DNA of 64,000 nt, taken from contig NZ_PIQO01000013.1 in assembly GCF_002844575.1 (NCBI RefSeq), forward strand, positions 1-64,000, written 5' to 3'. The position numbers and the translations under genes were made by a program. The DNA comes from Heyndrickxia camelliae (GTDB lineage: Bacteria > Bacillota > Bacilli > Bacillales > Bacillaceae_C). The notes beneath the pieces are model-generated. The model worked only from the letters and a program-made list of their open reading frames with translations, had not been told where the DNA came from and ran no database searches. Below are positions 20,125 to 29,202 of this stretch, piece after piece (position 1 is the stretch's first letter; each line of letters begins with the position of its first letter).

Positions 20125-21064
20125 TAAAATTAAATTAACTTCACTAGCTGTAATTGCCATTGCATTAGTTATAATCTTTTTGTTTACAGATATCGGAAAC
20201 TATTGGGAGTATGTAGTGCCTAAGCGGGCCATTAAAATATTAGCGATTATTTTAACCGGTGCCTCTATTGCGTTTTCAACGGTTGTTTTTCAAACCATCA
20301 CGGGTAATAGGATTCTAACACCGAGTATTATTGGACTCGATTCTCTTTATATGTTAATCCAGACCTTTTTAATCTTTGTGTTTGGTGCAACAAGCGGAAT
20401 CGTTATGAATAAAAATCTTAATTTCCTAATTTGTGTTATATTGATGGTCTTATTTGCAGGACTGTTATATAAGTTTCTTTTTAAGAAGGAAGGTAAGAAT
20501 ATTTACTTCCTCCTATTAGTTGGTTTGGTAATGGGAACTTTATTCCAAAGCTTCTCGTCCTTTATGCAGGTCATTATTGACCCCAATGATTTTATGGTGA
20601 TTCAAGATCGTATGTTTGCAAGTTTTAACAATATTAATACAGATTTATTAACACTGTCTATTGTACTGCTTGTAATAGTTGCCTTATATTTTGCAAGATT
20701 TGTAAAATATCTCGATGTCCTCTCACTTGGAAGGGACGAAGCCATTAATCTGGGTGTGGACTATGATTATGTGGTAAAAAGACTATTAATTATTGTGGCA
20801 ATTATGATATCAATATCCACCGCACTCGTCGGTCCGATTACCTTTTTAGGGCTGCTTGTTGCAAATGTATCTTACCAATTTTTAAATACATATCGGCATT
20901 CCTACTTAATAACCGGTGCCGTTTTTATCAGCATTATTGCATTGGTTGGCGGTTTACTGATTGTAGAAAGGGTTTTTACTTTTTCTACCACTTTAAGCGT
21001 CATTATTAATTTTATCGGTGGAGTTTACTTTATTTACTTACTGTTAAGGGGGAATAAGGCATGA
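20117..21064 (+). CDS. yclO: Iron-siderophore ABC transporter permease, YclO-like
   Basis: 315 residues, a FecCD-family permease of the same length as B. subtilis YclO. It is strongly hydrophobic with about nine to ten helices and carries VGPITFLGLLVANVSYQFL near the C-terminus. It overlaps yclN by eight bases and yclP by four, indicating tight coupling. Confidence 0.88.
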   Translation: MRNKIKLTSLAVIAIALVIIFLFTDIGNYWEYVVPKRAIKILAIILTGASIAFSTVVFQTITGNRILTPSIIGLDSLYMLIQTFLIFVFGATSGIVMNKNLNFLICVILMVLFAGLLYKFLFKKEGKNIYFLLLVGLVMGTLFQSFSSFMQVIIDPNDFMVIQDRMFASFNNINTDLLTLSIVLLVIVALYFARFVKYLDVLSLGRDEAINLGVDYDYVVKRLLIIVAIMISISTALVGPITFLGLLVANVSYQFLNTYRHSYLITGAVFISIIALVGGLLIVERVFTFSTTLSVIINFIGGVYFIYLLLRGNKA

Positions 21065-21819
21065 TTACCATTAAGAATGTTTCCAAGCAATACGGGCATA
21101 AAAAGGTGGTAAACGATATTAATATAAATATTGAAACAGGAAAAATAACATCCTTTATTGGGCCTAATGGAGCAGGAAAGAGTACTCTTTTATCCATGAT
21201 GAGCCGTCTTATTCCAAAGGACTCCGGCGAAATTATAATCGATGGCAAAGAAATTAGTAGCTGGAAGCCTAATGAGCTTGCCAAAAAACTATCGATCCTA
21301 AAGCAATCCAATCATCTCAATATTCGTTTGACAGTAAGAGAACTAGTTTCCTTTGGACGATTCCCTTATTCAAAAGGAAAGTTAACAAAGGAAGACTGGA
21401 GATATGTAGATGAGGCAATCGCCTATATGGAGCTTGAAGATATTCAAGATAAGTTTTTGGATCAGCTAAGCGGAGGACAGCAGCAAAGGGCATATATCGC
21501 TATGGTCATTGCCCAGAACACTGAATATATTTTTCTTGATGAACCGTTAAACAACTTGGATATGAAGCACTCGGTGCAAATTATGAAGGTGTTAAGAAGA
21601 TTAACAGATGAACTTGGAAAAACAGTTGTCATCGTTATTCATGATATTAATTTTGCCTCTTGCTATTCTGATAATGTAGTTGCTTTGAAAAATGGAACTG
21701 TAGTACAAGATGGAGCGACAGAAAATATTATTGATTCATCTGTATTAGGTGAGATTTATGAAATAGATATTGCGATCCAAGAAATTAATGAAAACAAAAT
21801 TTGCGTGTACTACGCATAA
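21061..21819 (+). CDS. yclP: Iron-siderophore ABC transporter ATPase, YclP-like
   Basis: 252 residues with Walker A GPNGAGKST (about residues 35-43), signature LSGGQQQRAYIA, Walker B YIFLDEPLNNLD and the switch His in VIVIHDINFA. The length equals YclP. It starts on the stop region of yclO (ATGA-type overlap). Confidence 0.92.
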   Translation: MITIKNVSKQYGHKKVVNDININIETGKITSFIGPNGAGKSTLLSMMSRLIPKDSGEIIIDGKEISSWKPNELAKKLSILKQSNHLNIRLTVRELVSFGRFPYSKGKLTKEDWRYVDEAIAYMELEDIQDKFLDQLSGGQQQRAYIAMVIAQNTEYIFLDEPLNNLDMKHSVQIMKVLRRLTDELGKTVVIVIHDINFASCYSDNVVALKNGTVVQDGATENIIDSSVLGEIYEIDIAIQEINENKICVYYA

Positions 21820-21871
21820 AGAGAATTTATAAAATGATAGGTAATACTTTGTGATAATGCTAATTATAGAT

Positions 21872-21935
21872 AACAGAACGTACGGAAGGCGCCCCGTGTT
21901 CTGTTGTTACATTCCTTATTGAGAATGAATTTCAA
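21872..21935 (+). promoter_or_regulatory. Hairpin and third Fur box before yclQ
   Basis: AACAGAAC (21872-21879) pairs with GTTCTGTT (21898-21905), with a further partly paired GC-rich interior; it lacks a long T-run. TTGAGAATGAATTTCAA (21919-21935) is a third Fur box like those upstream of yclN. The binding-protein gene may therefore also have its own iron-controlled start. Confidence 0.7.
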
Positions 21936-21997
21936 TATCATATACATTAGCAATCACAATTTTTATAAAAGAAATTATTAAAAGAGGGGTAATGATA

Positions 21998-22948
21998 ATG
22001 AAAAGAAAATCAATTTTACTTATTATAATCTCCATGTTTGCCATTTTTGCGGCAGCATGCGGTTCCAATAATGTAGAGAAGAAAACGGGTAGTAGTAAAG
22101 ATGATGTGATAGTTATTAAGCATCAATTAGGGGAATCCAAAGTTTCTAAGAATCCGAAAAAAGTAGTTGTTTTTGATATGGGAACATTAGATACATTGGA
22201 TAAATTAGGGCTAGGAGATAGAGTCGTAGGAGTACCGCAAGACAGCATTCCAACGTATCTAAAAAAATATAAAGGCTCTGAATATAAAAATGTGGGGACT
22301 TTGAAAGAACCAGATTTTGAAGCAGTCAATGCCATTCAACCTGATTTAATTATTATTTCTGGAAGACAACAAGATTCATATGATAAGTTCGAAGAAATCG
22401 CTCCTACTATTTTCTTGGGAGTGGATAGTAAAAAATACATGAAATCATTCAAAGAAAACGTAACGACCATTGGTAAAATATTTGGGAAAGAAGATCAAGT
22501 GAAACAAGAATTAACAAATATTGATAACGAAATTGCAGGCTTAAAGGAAAAAGCCAAGGCAAGTAATAAGAAAGCATTAATTACCTTAACAACTGGCGGA
22601 AAGGTTACAGCATATGGACCAGCATCCAGATTTGGACTTATTCATGATGTTTTTGGAGTTAAAGCGGTAACAGATGACCTTAAGGCGGATCCTGTACACG
22701 GTCAAAATATCTCGATGGAATTTATCTTGGAAAAGAACCCAGACATTCTTTATGTAATTGATCGTGATGCTGCTATTGGCGAAGGGAATAATGCAAAAGG
22801 AGTAATAGAAAATAGTTTGGTAAAGAAAACGAATGCCTATAAGAATGGTAAAATTGTTTATCTTGATCCAGGATACTGGTATTTATCAGGCGGAGGATTG
22901 GAATCAGTTTCTGAGATGGTGAAAGAAGCAGCAAAAGGAATAGAATAG
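21998..22948 (+). CDS. yclQ: Siderophore-binding lipoprotein, YclQ-like
   Basis: From ATG 21998 (AGAGGGG about ten bases upstream) it is a 316-residue lipoprotein: signal peptide ending FAAAC with Cys21, then a class III periplasmic-binding fold. Segments DMGTLDTLDKLGL, NVGTLKEPDFEAVNAIQPDLIIISGRQ and WYLSGGGLESV are typical of FecB/FhuD-type proteins. Known relative: the petrobactin binder YclQ. Ligand assignment here is by similarity and operon order. Confidence 0.88.
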   Translation: MKRKSILLIIISMFAIFAAACGSNNVEKKTGSSKDDVIVIKHQLGESKVSKNPKKVVVFDMGTLDTLDKLGLGDRVVGVPQDSIPTYLKKYKGSEYKNVGTLKEPDFEAVNAIQPDLIIISGRQQDSYDKFEEIAPTIFLGVDSKKYMKSFKENVTTIGKIFGKEDQVKQELTNIDNEIAGLKEKAKASNKKALITLTTGGKVTAYGPASRFGLIHDVFGVKAVTDDLKADPVHGQNISMEFILEKNPDILYVIDRDAAIGEGNNAKGVIENSLVKKTNAYKNGKIVYLDPGYWYLSGGGLESVSEMVKEAAKGIE

Positions 22949-22963
22949 GTGTTTAGTAAAGTG

Positions 22964-22988
22964 GCATCCTTTAAAGGGATGCTTTTTT
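22964..22988 (+). terminator. Terminator after yclQ
   Basis: GCATCC (22964-22969) pairs with GGATGC (22977-22982), followed by six T. Confidence 0.88.
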
Positions 22989-23047
22989 GTTGGCGTTTTA
23001 TTGTAAACATTGATGCAGTGGAGGAAAACGATAGGAATCATGATATG

Positions 23048-23619
23048 AATGTGCCCGAAAAAGAGAAAGAAGGGTGAGAAGGGGAACAATCAAGAGTTGA
23101 ATGTGCTCGAAAAAGAGAAAGAAGGGTGAGAAGGGGAACAATCAGGAACTGAATGTGCCCGAAAAAGAGAAAGAAGAGCGAGAAGGGGAACAATCAAGAG
23201 CTGAATGTGCCCAAAAAAGAGAAAGAAGAGCGAGAAGGGGAACGATCAGGAACTGAATGTGCCCGAAAAAGAGAAAGAAGGGTGAGAAAGGTAACGATTA
23301 GGAGCTGAATGTGCCCGAAAAAGAGAAAGAAGAGCGAGAAGGGGAACAATCAGGAACTGAATGTGCCTTAAAAAGAGAAAGGGAAGCGAGAAGGGGAACA
23401 ATCAGGAACTGAATGTGCCCGAAAAAGAGAAAGAAGGGTGAGAAAGGTAACGATCAGGAGCTGAATGTGCCCGAAAAAGAGAAAGAAGAGCGAGAAGGGG
23501 AACGATCAGGAACTGAATGTGCCCGAAAAAGAGAAAGAGGAGCGAGAAGGGGAACAATCAGGAACTGAATGTGCCTTAAAAAGAGAAAGAAGAGCGAGAA
23601 GGGGAACAATCAGGAGCTG
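23048..23619. repeat. 52-bp tandem repeat array, 11 copies, purine-rich strand
   Basis: Unit starts (AATGTG) lie at 23048, 23100, 23152 and every 52 bp to 23568. The unit is AATGTGCCCGAAAAAGAGAA, then GAAG, a variable GGTGA/AGCGA, GAAGGGGAAC and AATCAGGAACTG-type ends. Copies differ at a few fixed positions. Copies 5, 6, 7 resemble 8, 9/10, 11, which suggests block duplication. A degenerate partial copy precedes the array. The period is not a multiple of three and stops recur, so it does not encode a repeat protein. Confidence 0.93.
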
Positions 23620-23635
23620 AATAAATCCAAATCTC

Positions 23636-23821
23636 TTGAATTTCGATAATATTTTACAATTAAATAGATTAATCAAATGTTTGATTAATAATACAAAAAC
23701 CATTGTATTTAAATCATTTCCCGAGCAATACTCATGTGAAAAAGAGAGTTTATTGGAGAACATTACTACCATTCTTCGACAAAATGAAAAGGTATCTGCA
23801 TTTAAAACAGATACCTTTTAA
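23636..23821 (+). CDS. Doubtful 61-residue reading frame after the repeat array
   Basis: An open frame starting at TTG without a clear ribosome site. It encodes a charged peptide with LLENITTILRQNEKVSAF near its end and stops inside the terminator hairpin. I do not recognise it. It may be the 3' remnant of a lost gene, since the terminator fits its end. Confidence 0.25.
   Translation: MNFDNILQLNRLIKCLINNTKTIVFKSFPEQYSCEKESLLENITTILRQNEKVSAFKTDTF
23787..23820. terminator. Bidirectional terminator
   Basis: AAAAGGTATCTG (23787-23798) pairs perfectly with CAGATACCTTTT (23808-23819). A-run on one side and T-run on the other allow use on both strands, including for katA read-through. Confidence 0.75.
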
Positions 23822-23994
23822 GAAGGAAAACTATTATTAGGTATTAACTAAGTTTAGCTTCAGCACCTATCGGTTAAAAGCTTTTATCCTACGATAAGCC
23901 AACATTGCCTCATTCCAAGCCGTATTTTATTTTATCTCAATCGAGACTCCTAAAATTCGTACGAAGATAATAAATATACTTCTCTCCCATGATA

Positions 23995-25452
23995 TTAAAC
24001 TAGTTGTGGTACAGGCAATCCAAGACCTTCTGCGACACGAGTACCGTATTCTGGGTCTGCCTTATAGAAATGAGCTATTTGACGAAGTTTAATTTCATCC
24101 TTTGTAACAGGCTTCATTGCATCTACAATATTTTGAACGAGTCTTGTTTTCTCATCCTTATTTAATAAACGATACAGATCTCCAGCCTGTGTATAGTGAT
24201 CATTATGGTCATATGCTACACTATCGGCAACACCAGATACAGCATATGCTGCTTGCTTATCTTCTGGGGATTCAGTTGGACCGCCATAACTATTTGGCTC
24301 ATAATATACCGAACCGCCTCCGTTATTATCAAATCGCATTTGACCATCACGTTGGTAATTATTAACCTCATTTCGAGCACGGTTGATTGGCAGTAATTGA
24401 TGATTTGCACCAACACGATATCTGTGAGCATCATGATATGCAAATAATCGTCCTTGTAACATTTTATCAGGGGAAACATCTATCCCTGGCACCAATGTTC
24501 CTGGGGAAAATGTTGCTTGCTCTACCTCAGCAAAGTAGTTTTCAGGATTTTTATTTAATACCATCCGCCCTACTTCAATTAATGGGTAATCCTTTTGAGA
24601 CCATACCTTTGTTACATCGAATGGATCAAAACGATACGTATTTGCATCCTCTAAAGGCATAATTTGAACGTAGAGTTTCCATGCTGGAAAGTCACCTTTT
24701 TCAATTGCGTTGTATAGATCCTCTGTGTGATAATCAGGATTTTCTCCTGCAAGTTTTGAGGCAACATCAACTGCTAAGTTTTTAACTCCTTGTTCTGTTT
24801 TGAAATGGTACTTAATCCAAACGCCTTCGCCATCTGCATTTACCCATTTGAATGTATGGCTTCCATATCCATGCATATGACGGAAGGTTGCTGGAATTCC
24901 ACGGTCACTCATTAAGATTGTAACTTGGTGCAAGGACTCAGGAGATAATGACCAGAAGTCCCAAACCGCATCAGGATTTTTTAAGTGTGTAGCAGGATGT
25001 CTTTTTTGTGTATGAATAAAATCAGGAAATTTAATAGCATCACGAATAAAGAATACAGGTGTATTATTACCGACAATGTCATAGTTTCCGTCTTCTGTAT
25101 AGAACTTCACCGCAAAACCGCGAGGGTCACGAACAGTATCTGCGGAACCATTTTCACCTGCTACTGTAGAAAAACGAACGAATAATGGAGTCTTTTTCCC
25201 AACCTTTGATAAAAATTTAGCTTTTGTATACTTCGTTACATCATTGGTTACTTCAAAATAACCATGCGCTCCTGCACCTTTCGCATGTACTACTCGTTCT
25301 GGTACTCTTTCTCTGTTAAAATGTGCAAGTTTCTCTAATAGATGAACATCTTGAATCAATGTTGGTCCACGTGATCCTGCGGTCATCGAGTTCTGATTAT
25401 CACCAACCGGTGCTCCCCAACTAGTCGTAAGTTTTTTATTGTTTGTACTCAT
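23995..25452 (-). CDS. katA: Vegetative heme catalase KatA
   Basis: 485 residues, a small-subunit (clade 3 type) monofunctional catalase converting hydrogen peroxide to water and oxygen. The distal His is in [12 protein letters not shown] (about residue 56), the distal Asn in the [13 protein letters not shown] segment, and the proximal heme Tyr in [14 protein letters not shown]. There is no signal peptide. A perfect PerR box lies upstream, so peroxide induction is expected. Confidence 0.96.
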   Translation of the reverse strand: MSTNNKKLTTSWGAPVGDNQNSMTAGSRGPTLIQDVHLLEKLAHFNRERVPERVVHAKGAGAHGYFEVTNDVTKYTKAKFLSKVGKKTPLFVRFSTVAGENGSADTVRDPRGFAVKFYTEDGNYDIVGNNTPVFFIRDAIKFPDFIHTQKRHPATHLKNPDAVWDFWSLSPESLHQVTILMSDRGIPATFRHMHGYGSHTFKWVNADGEGVWIKYHFKTEQGVKNLAVDVASKLAGENPDYHTEDLYNAIEKGDFPAWKLYVQIMPLEDANTYRFDPFDVTKVWSQKDYPLIEVGRMVLNKNPENYFAEVEQATFSPGTLVPGIDVSPDKMLQGRLFAYHDAHRYRVGANHQLLPINRARNEVNNYQRDGQMRFDNNGGGSVYYEPNSYGGPTESPEDKQAAYAVSGVADSVAYDHNDHYTQAGDLYRLLNKDEKTRLVQNIVDAMKPVTKDEIKLRQIAHFYKADPEYGTRVAEGLGLPVPQLV

Positions 25453-25524
25453 TTAAAATCACCTCTTCAGATTTTTATAGCTTACTATCATTATAACTAT
25501 AATAAAATTAAAATCAATATTTAT

Positions 25525-25539
25525 TTATAATAATTATAA
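25525..25539 (-). promoter_or_regulatory. PerR box upstream of katA
   Basis: TTATAATAATTATAA is a perfect 7-1-7 palindrome equal to the PerR consensus, 73 bases before the katA start. A weaker similar stretch lies near 25492-25506. Confidence 0.88.
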
Positions 25540-25823
25540 ATAAAATATTAAATATAAGTATATAGAATCTGTAATAAGGGTTGGCCTCCTATATATTTAT
25601 TTATCTTGTAATCAGAATATGATTTAAAAATATATATGTAGTTGAAAACAATAACTATTTTATTGATAATTCCCTGGTTTCTAGCTCAGTGTAAACTTTT
25701 TAAATGATTTCGATTTTTACGTAACAGAAATGGTATAATCTTTAAAACAGTCTGATAGTATGGGCGCGTAGATGTTTTTATTCTTTCTAACAGATTTATA
25801 TTTTTACGACCTAGAGGTATAAG
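25540..25823. other. AT-rich gap between katA and the phosphotransferase gene
   Basis: Very AT-rich, divergent promoter region. No gene or clear hairpin is seen beyond the PerR box. Confidence 0.4.
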
Positions 25824-26681
25824 ATGGAATCTATAGTAAATGAGTTGATACGAGAAGGTATTATTGAAAATGATGTGGAGGAGTTCGAATCTCTGAAAGG
25901 AGGAACTTCTAGTAAAATAGGTTATCTTAAGTTGAGGAACGGTCAAAAATTTATCATAAAGTCTAATGCACCGAAAGTGATAGAAGCGGAAAGTTATTTT
26001 TTGAATGTTTATCAAGATGTTTCTCTTTTTCCGAGTCTTATTTTTGTCGACCCTGCATTTAGATATATTGTTTATACATATATCGAGGGGGAATCTGATG
26101 GACATTTTGATAAAAAATATGCTTTAAAGGTTTTGGTTAAGAAGGTGATAAATTGTTATAATCCTGCAGAAATACAAGGCATGTGGGGCTTAATGGAAGA
26201 GCCGGTTACTTCATGGGGGAACTATCTTTTAGGAGAAATAGAGGTAGCGAGTGAAAGACTTAATTCCGTTTTAGGAAAAGAGGATTGTCAATTTATAAGG
26301 TCTTTAGTAGTGAAATCCAATCGTAATGTAATAGATTATCCTTTTTTGCTCCATGGTGATTGTGGTGTTCATAATTTTATATGGAAGAACGAACAGTTAT
26401 GTGGAGTAATTGATCCAACACCCATTGTAGGTACACCTATATACGATTTAGTATTTGCCTTTTGTTCCTCACCAATGGATTTATCAAAGGAAACAATAAT
26501 AGAGGCTGCAAAAGTAATGAAATTTCCGATTGCAGAGGAAAAGTTAGTGGAAGAGGTGATGATAGGGTTATATATTCGTATTTCCAGATGCGTTATCTAT
26601 CATCCTAAGGATTTACCAAAGTATTTAAAAGCATGGTATGAATGGAAAGAAATATTTAAGGAAAATGGAGGTACTGTATGA
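25824..26681 (+). CDS. Aminoglycoside-phosphotransferase-family kinase
   Basis: A 285-residue kinase-like fold. The catalytic loop LLHGDCGVHNFIW (about residues 172-184) has the H-G-D and downstream Asn, followed by GVIDPTPIVGTPIYDLVFAF with the metal-binding Asp. The N-terminal lobe has GGTSSKIGYLKLRNGQKFIIKS with the ATP-binding Lys. Families of this kind phosphorylate aminoglycosides, macrolides, choline or sugars; the substrate cannot be read from sequence. It is followed by a GNAT acetyltransferase with overlapping start. Confidence 0.75.
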   Translation: MESIVNELIREGIIENDVEEFESLKGGTSSKIGYLKLRNGQKFIIKSNAPKVIEAESYFLNVYQDVSLFPSLIFVDPAFRYIVYTYIEGESDGHFDKKYALKVLVKKVINCYNPAEIQGMWGLMEEPVTSWGNYLLGEIEVASERLNSVLGKEDCQFIRSLVVKSNRNVIDYPFLLHGDCGVHNFIWKNEQLCGVIDPTPIVGTPIYDLVFAFCSSPMDLSKETIIEAAKVMKFPIAEEKLVEEVMIGLYIRISRCVIYHPKDLPKYLKAWYEWKEIFKENGGTV

Positions 26682-27286
26682 TGAATAATCTATTTGAGAG
26701 ACAACCAGTATTAGAGCATAAACAATTAAGATTAATCCCAATGGAAGAGGAACATATAAAGGATCTATTTGCGATAAATCACCCAAGTGTATGGGATTTT
26801 ATGCTGCTGCGTATAGATACACTTGAAAAAATGGAAAATTGGGTTCAAACTGCTTTAAAGGGAAGGGAGAATAAGCAGATTTTACCCTTTGTTGTTCAGC
26901 TGAAGGAAACGGGAAAAATTGTAGGAACAACCCGCATCTATGGATTTGACTTCCATAACCGTGCCTGTGAAATAGGATCAACATGGTATGCACCAGATTA
27001 TCAACGAAGTTTTGTCAACTCAGCTTGCAAGTTGACTTTACTACGGTTTTGTTTTGAAGAACTGAACATGGTCCGCGTTCAGCTAAAAACCGATGAACGA
27101 AATATTAGATCTCAGAGAGCAATGGAAAGAATAGGGGCAAAAAGGGAAGGGATTCTCCGCAAAGAGAGAATACTAGAAAACGGGTATATTAGAAACGCTT
27201 GCGTATATTCCATTATCTCGGAAGAATGGCCAGAGGTGAAACAGAAGTTGTTGCAGAAAGAGGAATATTACAAAACACAATTATAG
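26681..27286 (+). CDS. RimJ/RimL-type GNAT N-acetyltransferase
   Basis: About 201 residues. It has the GNAT_3 layout: LEHKQLRLIPMEEEHI start, GKIVGTTRIYGFD, then the acetyl-CoA region STWYAPDYQRSFVN, and LKTDERNIRSQRAMERIGAKREGILRK, the typical RimJ-like motif. ATGs at 26678 and 26681 are both possible; GGAGGT spacing favours 26681. Overlap with the kinase stop indicates co-translation. Confidence 0.82.
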   Translation: MNNLFERQPVLEHKQLRLIPMEEEHIKDLFAINHPSVWDFMLLRIDTLEKMENWVQTALKGRENKQILPFVVQLKETGKIVGTTRIYGFDFHNRACEIGSTWYAPDYQRSFVNSACKLTLLRFCFEELNMVRVQLKTDERNIRSQRAMERIGAKREGILRKERILENGYIRNACVYSIISEEWPEVKQKLLQKEEYYKTQL

Positions 27287-27297
27287 GGAGTAGTTAA

Positions 27298-27678
27298 ATG
27301 AGGTTTTATATAGCATCGAGCTTTCAAAATATAGAAATGGTAAGAGAGCTTTCAAGTAAACTATTAGAAAACGGTTTCCAGCAGACTTATGACTGGACCC
27401 AAAATGATAAAACCGTAGGAAAAGAGGAATTAATGAGAATTGGAACAAAGGAAAAAGAAGCAGTAACGAACTGCGACCTTTTTATTCTCCTCCTGCCAGG
27501 CGGAAAAGGAAGTCATACAGAATTAGGAATAGCATTAGGTACGGGTGTTCCCAAAATCTATATACTGAATCCGGATATAGAAAACCAAGAGAACAGTTTA
27601 GATACGACGTTTTACCACCTGCCAGAAGTGGAAATCCATTGTGGAGAGGTAAGGGAGTTTATAAATATAGTTCTTTGA
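27298..27678 (+). CDS. Nucleoside 2-deoxyribosyltransferase-like protein
   Basis: 126 residues beginning MRFYIASSFQN, the first strand of the nucleoside deoxyribosyltransferase/DRTGG-like fold. It has CDLFILLLPGGKGSHTELGIALGTGVPKI-type segments, with Glu in the HTELG stretch as probable nucleophile. It may cleave nucleoside or nucleotide N-glycosidic bonds. It lies 11 bases after the GNAT gene, so the three genes look like one unit. Confidence 0.75.
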   Translation: MRFYIASSFQNIEMVRELSSKLLENGFQQTYDWTQNDKTVGKEELMRIGTKEKEAVTNCDLFILLLPGGKGSHTELGIALGTGVPKIYILNPDIENQENSLDTTFYHLPEVEIHCGEVREFINIVL

Positions 27679-27691
27679 ATTATAAAGTTAT

Positions 27692-27722
27692 AAAAAGGCT
27701 AACCAAAAGATTAGCCTTTTTT
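27692..27722. terminator. Convergent bidirectional terminator
   Basis: AAAAAGGCTAA pairs with TTAGCCTTTTT. It separates the plus-strand deoxyribosyltransferase gene from the minus-strand pheromone gene, whose stop codon touches it. Confidence 0.88.
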
Positions 27723-27924
27723 ATGATTCAAATGAGAAAAAACTTACGCTATAAGTAGAGAAAAGTCTAGGTTCTTTTTCGGCAGCTGCAACTTTTACAC
27801 TAGTTGTATTAAATAATCTTGGTTCTTTTTCAGCAGCAGCGGTATCAACTGATTTTGTGGAACTTAATACAATTGCTCCCAAGAGTAATAGAGTTGAAGC
27901 TATAGAAAAAATAATCTTTTTCAT
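27721..27924 (-). CDS. Secreted pheromone precursor with two peptide repeats
   Basis: A 67-residue propeptide. Residues 1-25 are a Sec signal peptide (MKKIIF, hydrophobic core, Ala/Ser region). The exported part contains a direct duplication with 17-residue period: AAAEKEPRLFNT (residues 29-40) and AAAEKEPRLFST (46-57), ending SFFSFES. This is the layout of Phr/NprX/PapR-type precursors, which are cleaved to 5-7-residue signals and re-imported by oligopeptide permease. The ribosome site GGGAGG overlaps the stop codon TAG of the regulator gene, 12 bases upstream, so the two are translationally coupled. The mature form (for example a heptapeptide containing EPRLF) is inferred. Confidence 0.8.
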   Translation of the reverse strand: MKKIIFSIASTLLLLGAIVLSSTKSVDTAAAEKEPRLFNTTSVKVAAAEKEPRLFSTYSVSFFSFES

Positions 27925-27936
27925 GTTTTTGCCTCC

Positions 27937-29202
27937 CTAAATTTGCATGAGTTTTTTATATGAAAAATTGACCAGCTTAAAGTATTTAGTTGCATTTTTA
28001 TATTTATGAACATTTTCAAAATGATTTCCTAATAGCTCCGCGTAATTTGTGAGCCTAGCGTAATCCTTTTGTTCCTCTAAAAATGGAATAAACTCATCAA
28101 CCAACATATTCTCAAATTTTTCATGTTCTTTATTAATTAAATAAAAGTAAGTATTAATTTCGTAATAAAAGATAATATATTGGCTTTTATTTGTTTCATT
28201 GATCCATTCTAGGCCTTCTTTAATTCTCTCTAATGCTTCCTTATAATTTTCTGTGTGAAAGTATTCCTCTATTATCGCTGTTAAAGCTAAAAGGCGGTCT
28301 TCCAGTGAAGAGTCTTCCTCATTTATTATCATATCAAAATGATTAATAGATTGGTCAGTATCACCTTGAGCATAGTATAAATAACCCAAATTAATGTGGG
28401 TAAGCTGAATTATTTCTTTATTCTTTGTCTGCTCTGCTAATTTTTTTGCTAAGTGGTAATTCTTTATAGCATTCTCGTGATTACCGATTCTTCTGTACGA
28501 TATACCAAGAATTAAATGGCATTCAGCACATCTTGAAAAATGGTAAAATTGTCTATATAGATCCAATGCTTTGTAAGCACATCTTAAAGCTAAAGATGTT
28601 ATACGTAATTTGCTATATGTTAAAGCTAGAGCATATTCTAAATCTGCTATTTCTTCATCACTTAATTCAAGATTTGAAATAAAATCCTCAGATAAGGTAT
28701 AAAACTTAAGGGCTTCATTATATTCTTCTTTAATATAATAATAGTTTCCATTAAATTTATTCCAAAAATATTTTTGCTCAGAAGTAAATGTGTTGCTAAA
28801 ATCCTTTAAATGATTTACCTGTTCATGAGCAAGGTCAAGGTCACCAATCTTCAAATAATATCTTATCAAATGTATTTTTAATAAAATCTGAAGCTCCAAA
28901 TCTTGAATAGTATTAACCAATTCATTTACTTCTTTATATTTCTCTTTTAACCTCTCAACATCAGTACATGACAATAACAACCGAAACCATTCATGACATA
29001 GTGCTTTTGTTTCATCATCAATCTGTCTATTGATTTCTATCCCTAACCTTAGGCAGAGGAGTTTAATGACTTCGTCGTTTGGTTCGATTTTACCGTTTTC
29101 AATTTTGGATAGATAGGAGATGGAAATAATTCCCTCGGCTAACTCTTCTTGGGTCAAATTTTGTTTGATACGATTTAATTTAATAATTGCACCAATGTTC
29201 AT
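27937..29202 (-). CDS. RRNPP-family (NprR/PlcR-like) peptide-sensing regulator
   Basis: 421 residues, close to the length of NprR. Residues 6-58 are an XRE helix-turn-helix (KLNRIKQNLTQEELAEGI, then ISYLSKIENGKIEPNDEVI), very like the NprR/PlcR N-terminus. Residues 65-415 are a run of TPR-type helical pairs, such as ALRCAYKALDLYRQF, AIKNYHLAKKLAEQ and HINLGYLYYAQGDTDQSI. Such proteins bind re-imported peptide in the TPR groove and change DNA binding. The propeptide gene directly downstream is the obvious partner. The upstream region has TATAAT with CTTAAA direct repeats that may be operator sites. Confidence 0.85.
   Translation of the reverse strand: MNIGAIIKLNRIKQNLTQEELAEGIISISYLSKIENGKIEPNDEVIKLLCLRLGIEINRQIDDETKALCHEWFRLLLSCTDVERLKEKYKEVNELVNTIQDLELQILLKIHLIRYYLKIGDLDLAHEQVNHLKDFSNTFTSEQKYFWNKFNGNYYYIKEEYNEALKFYTLSEDFISNLELSDEEIADLEYALALTYSKLRITSLALRCAYKALDLYRQFYHFSRCAECHLILGISYRRIGNHENAIKNYHLAKKLAEQTKNKEIIQLTHINLGYLYYAQGDTDQSINHFDMIINEEDSSLEDRLLALTAIIEEYFHTENYKEALERIKEGLEWINETNKSQYIIFYYEINTYFYLINKEHEKFENMLVDEFIPFLEEQKDYARLTNYAELLGNHFENVHKYKNATKYFKLVNFSYKKLMQI

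Noticed and set aside
23048-23619. CRISPR array
   Set aside because: Whole units repeat every 52 bp without unique spacers, and no cas gene is nearby.
23506-23772. 88-codon minus-strand frame across the repeat array
   Set aside because: It is created by repeat composition, has no ribosome site and changes frame with each 52-bp unit.
25686-26105. 139-codon minus-strand frame opposite the kinase gene
   Set aside because: No family features; the plus-strand gene has clear catalytic motifs.
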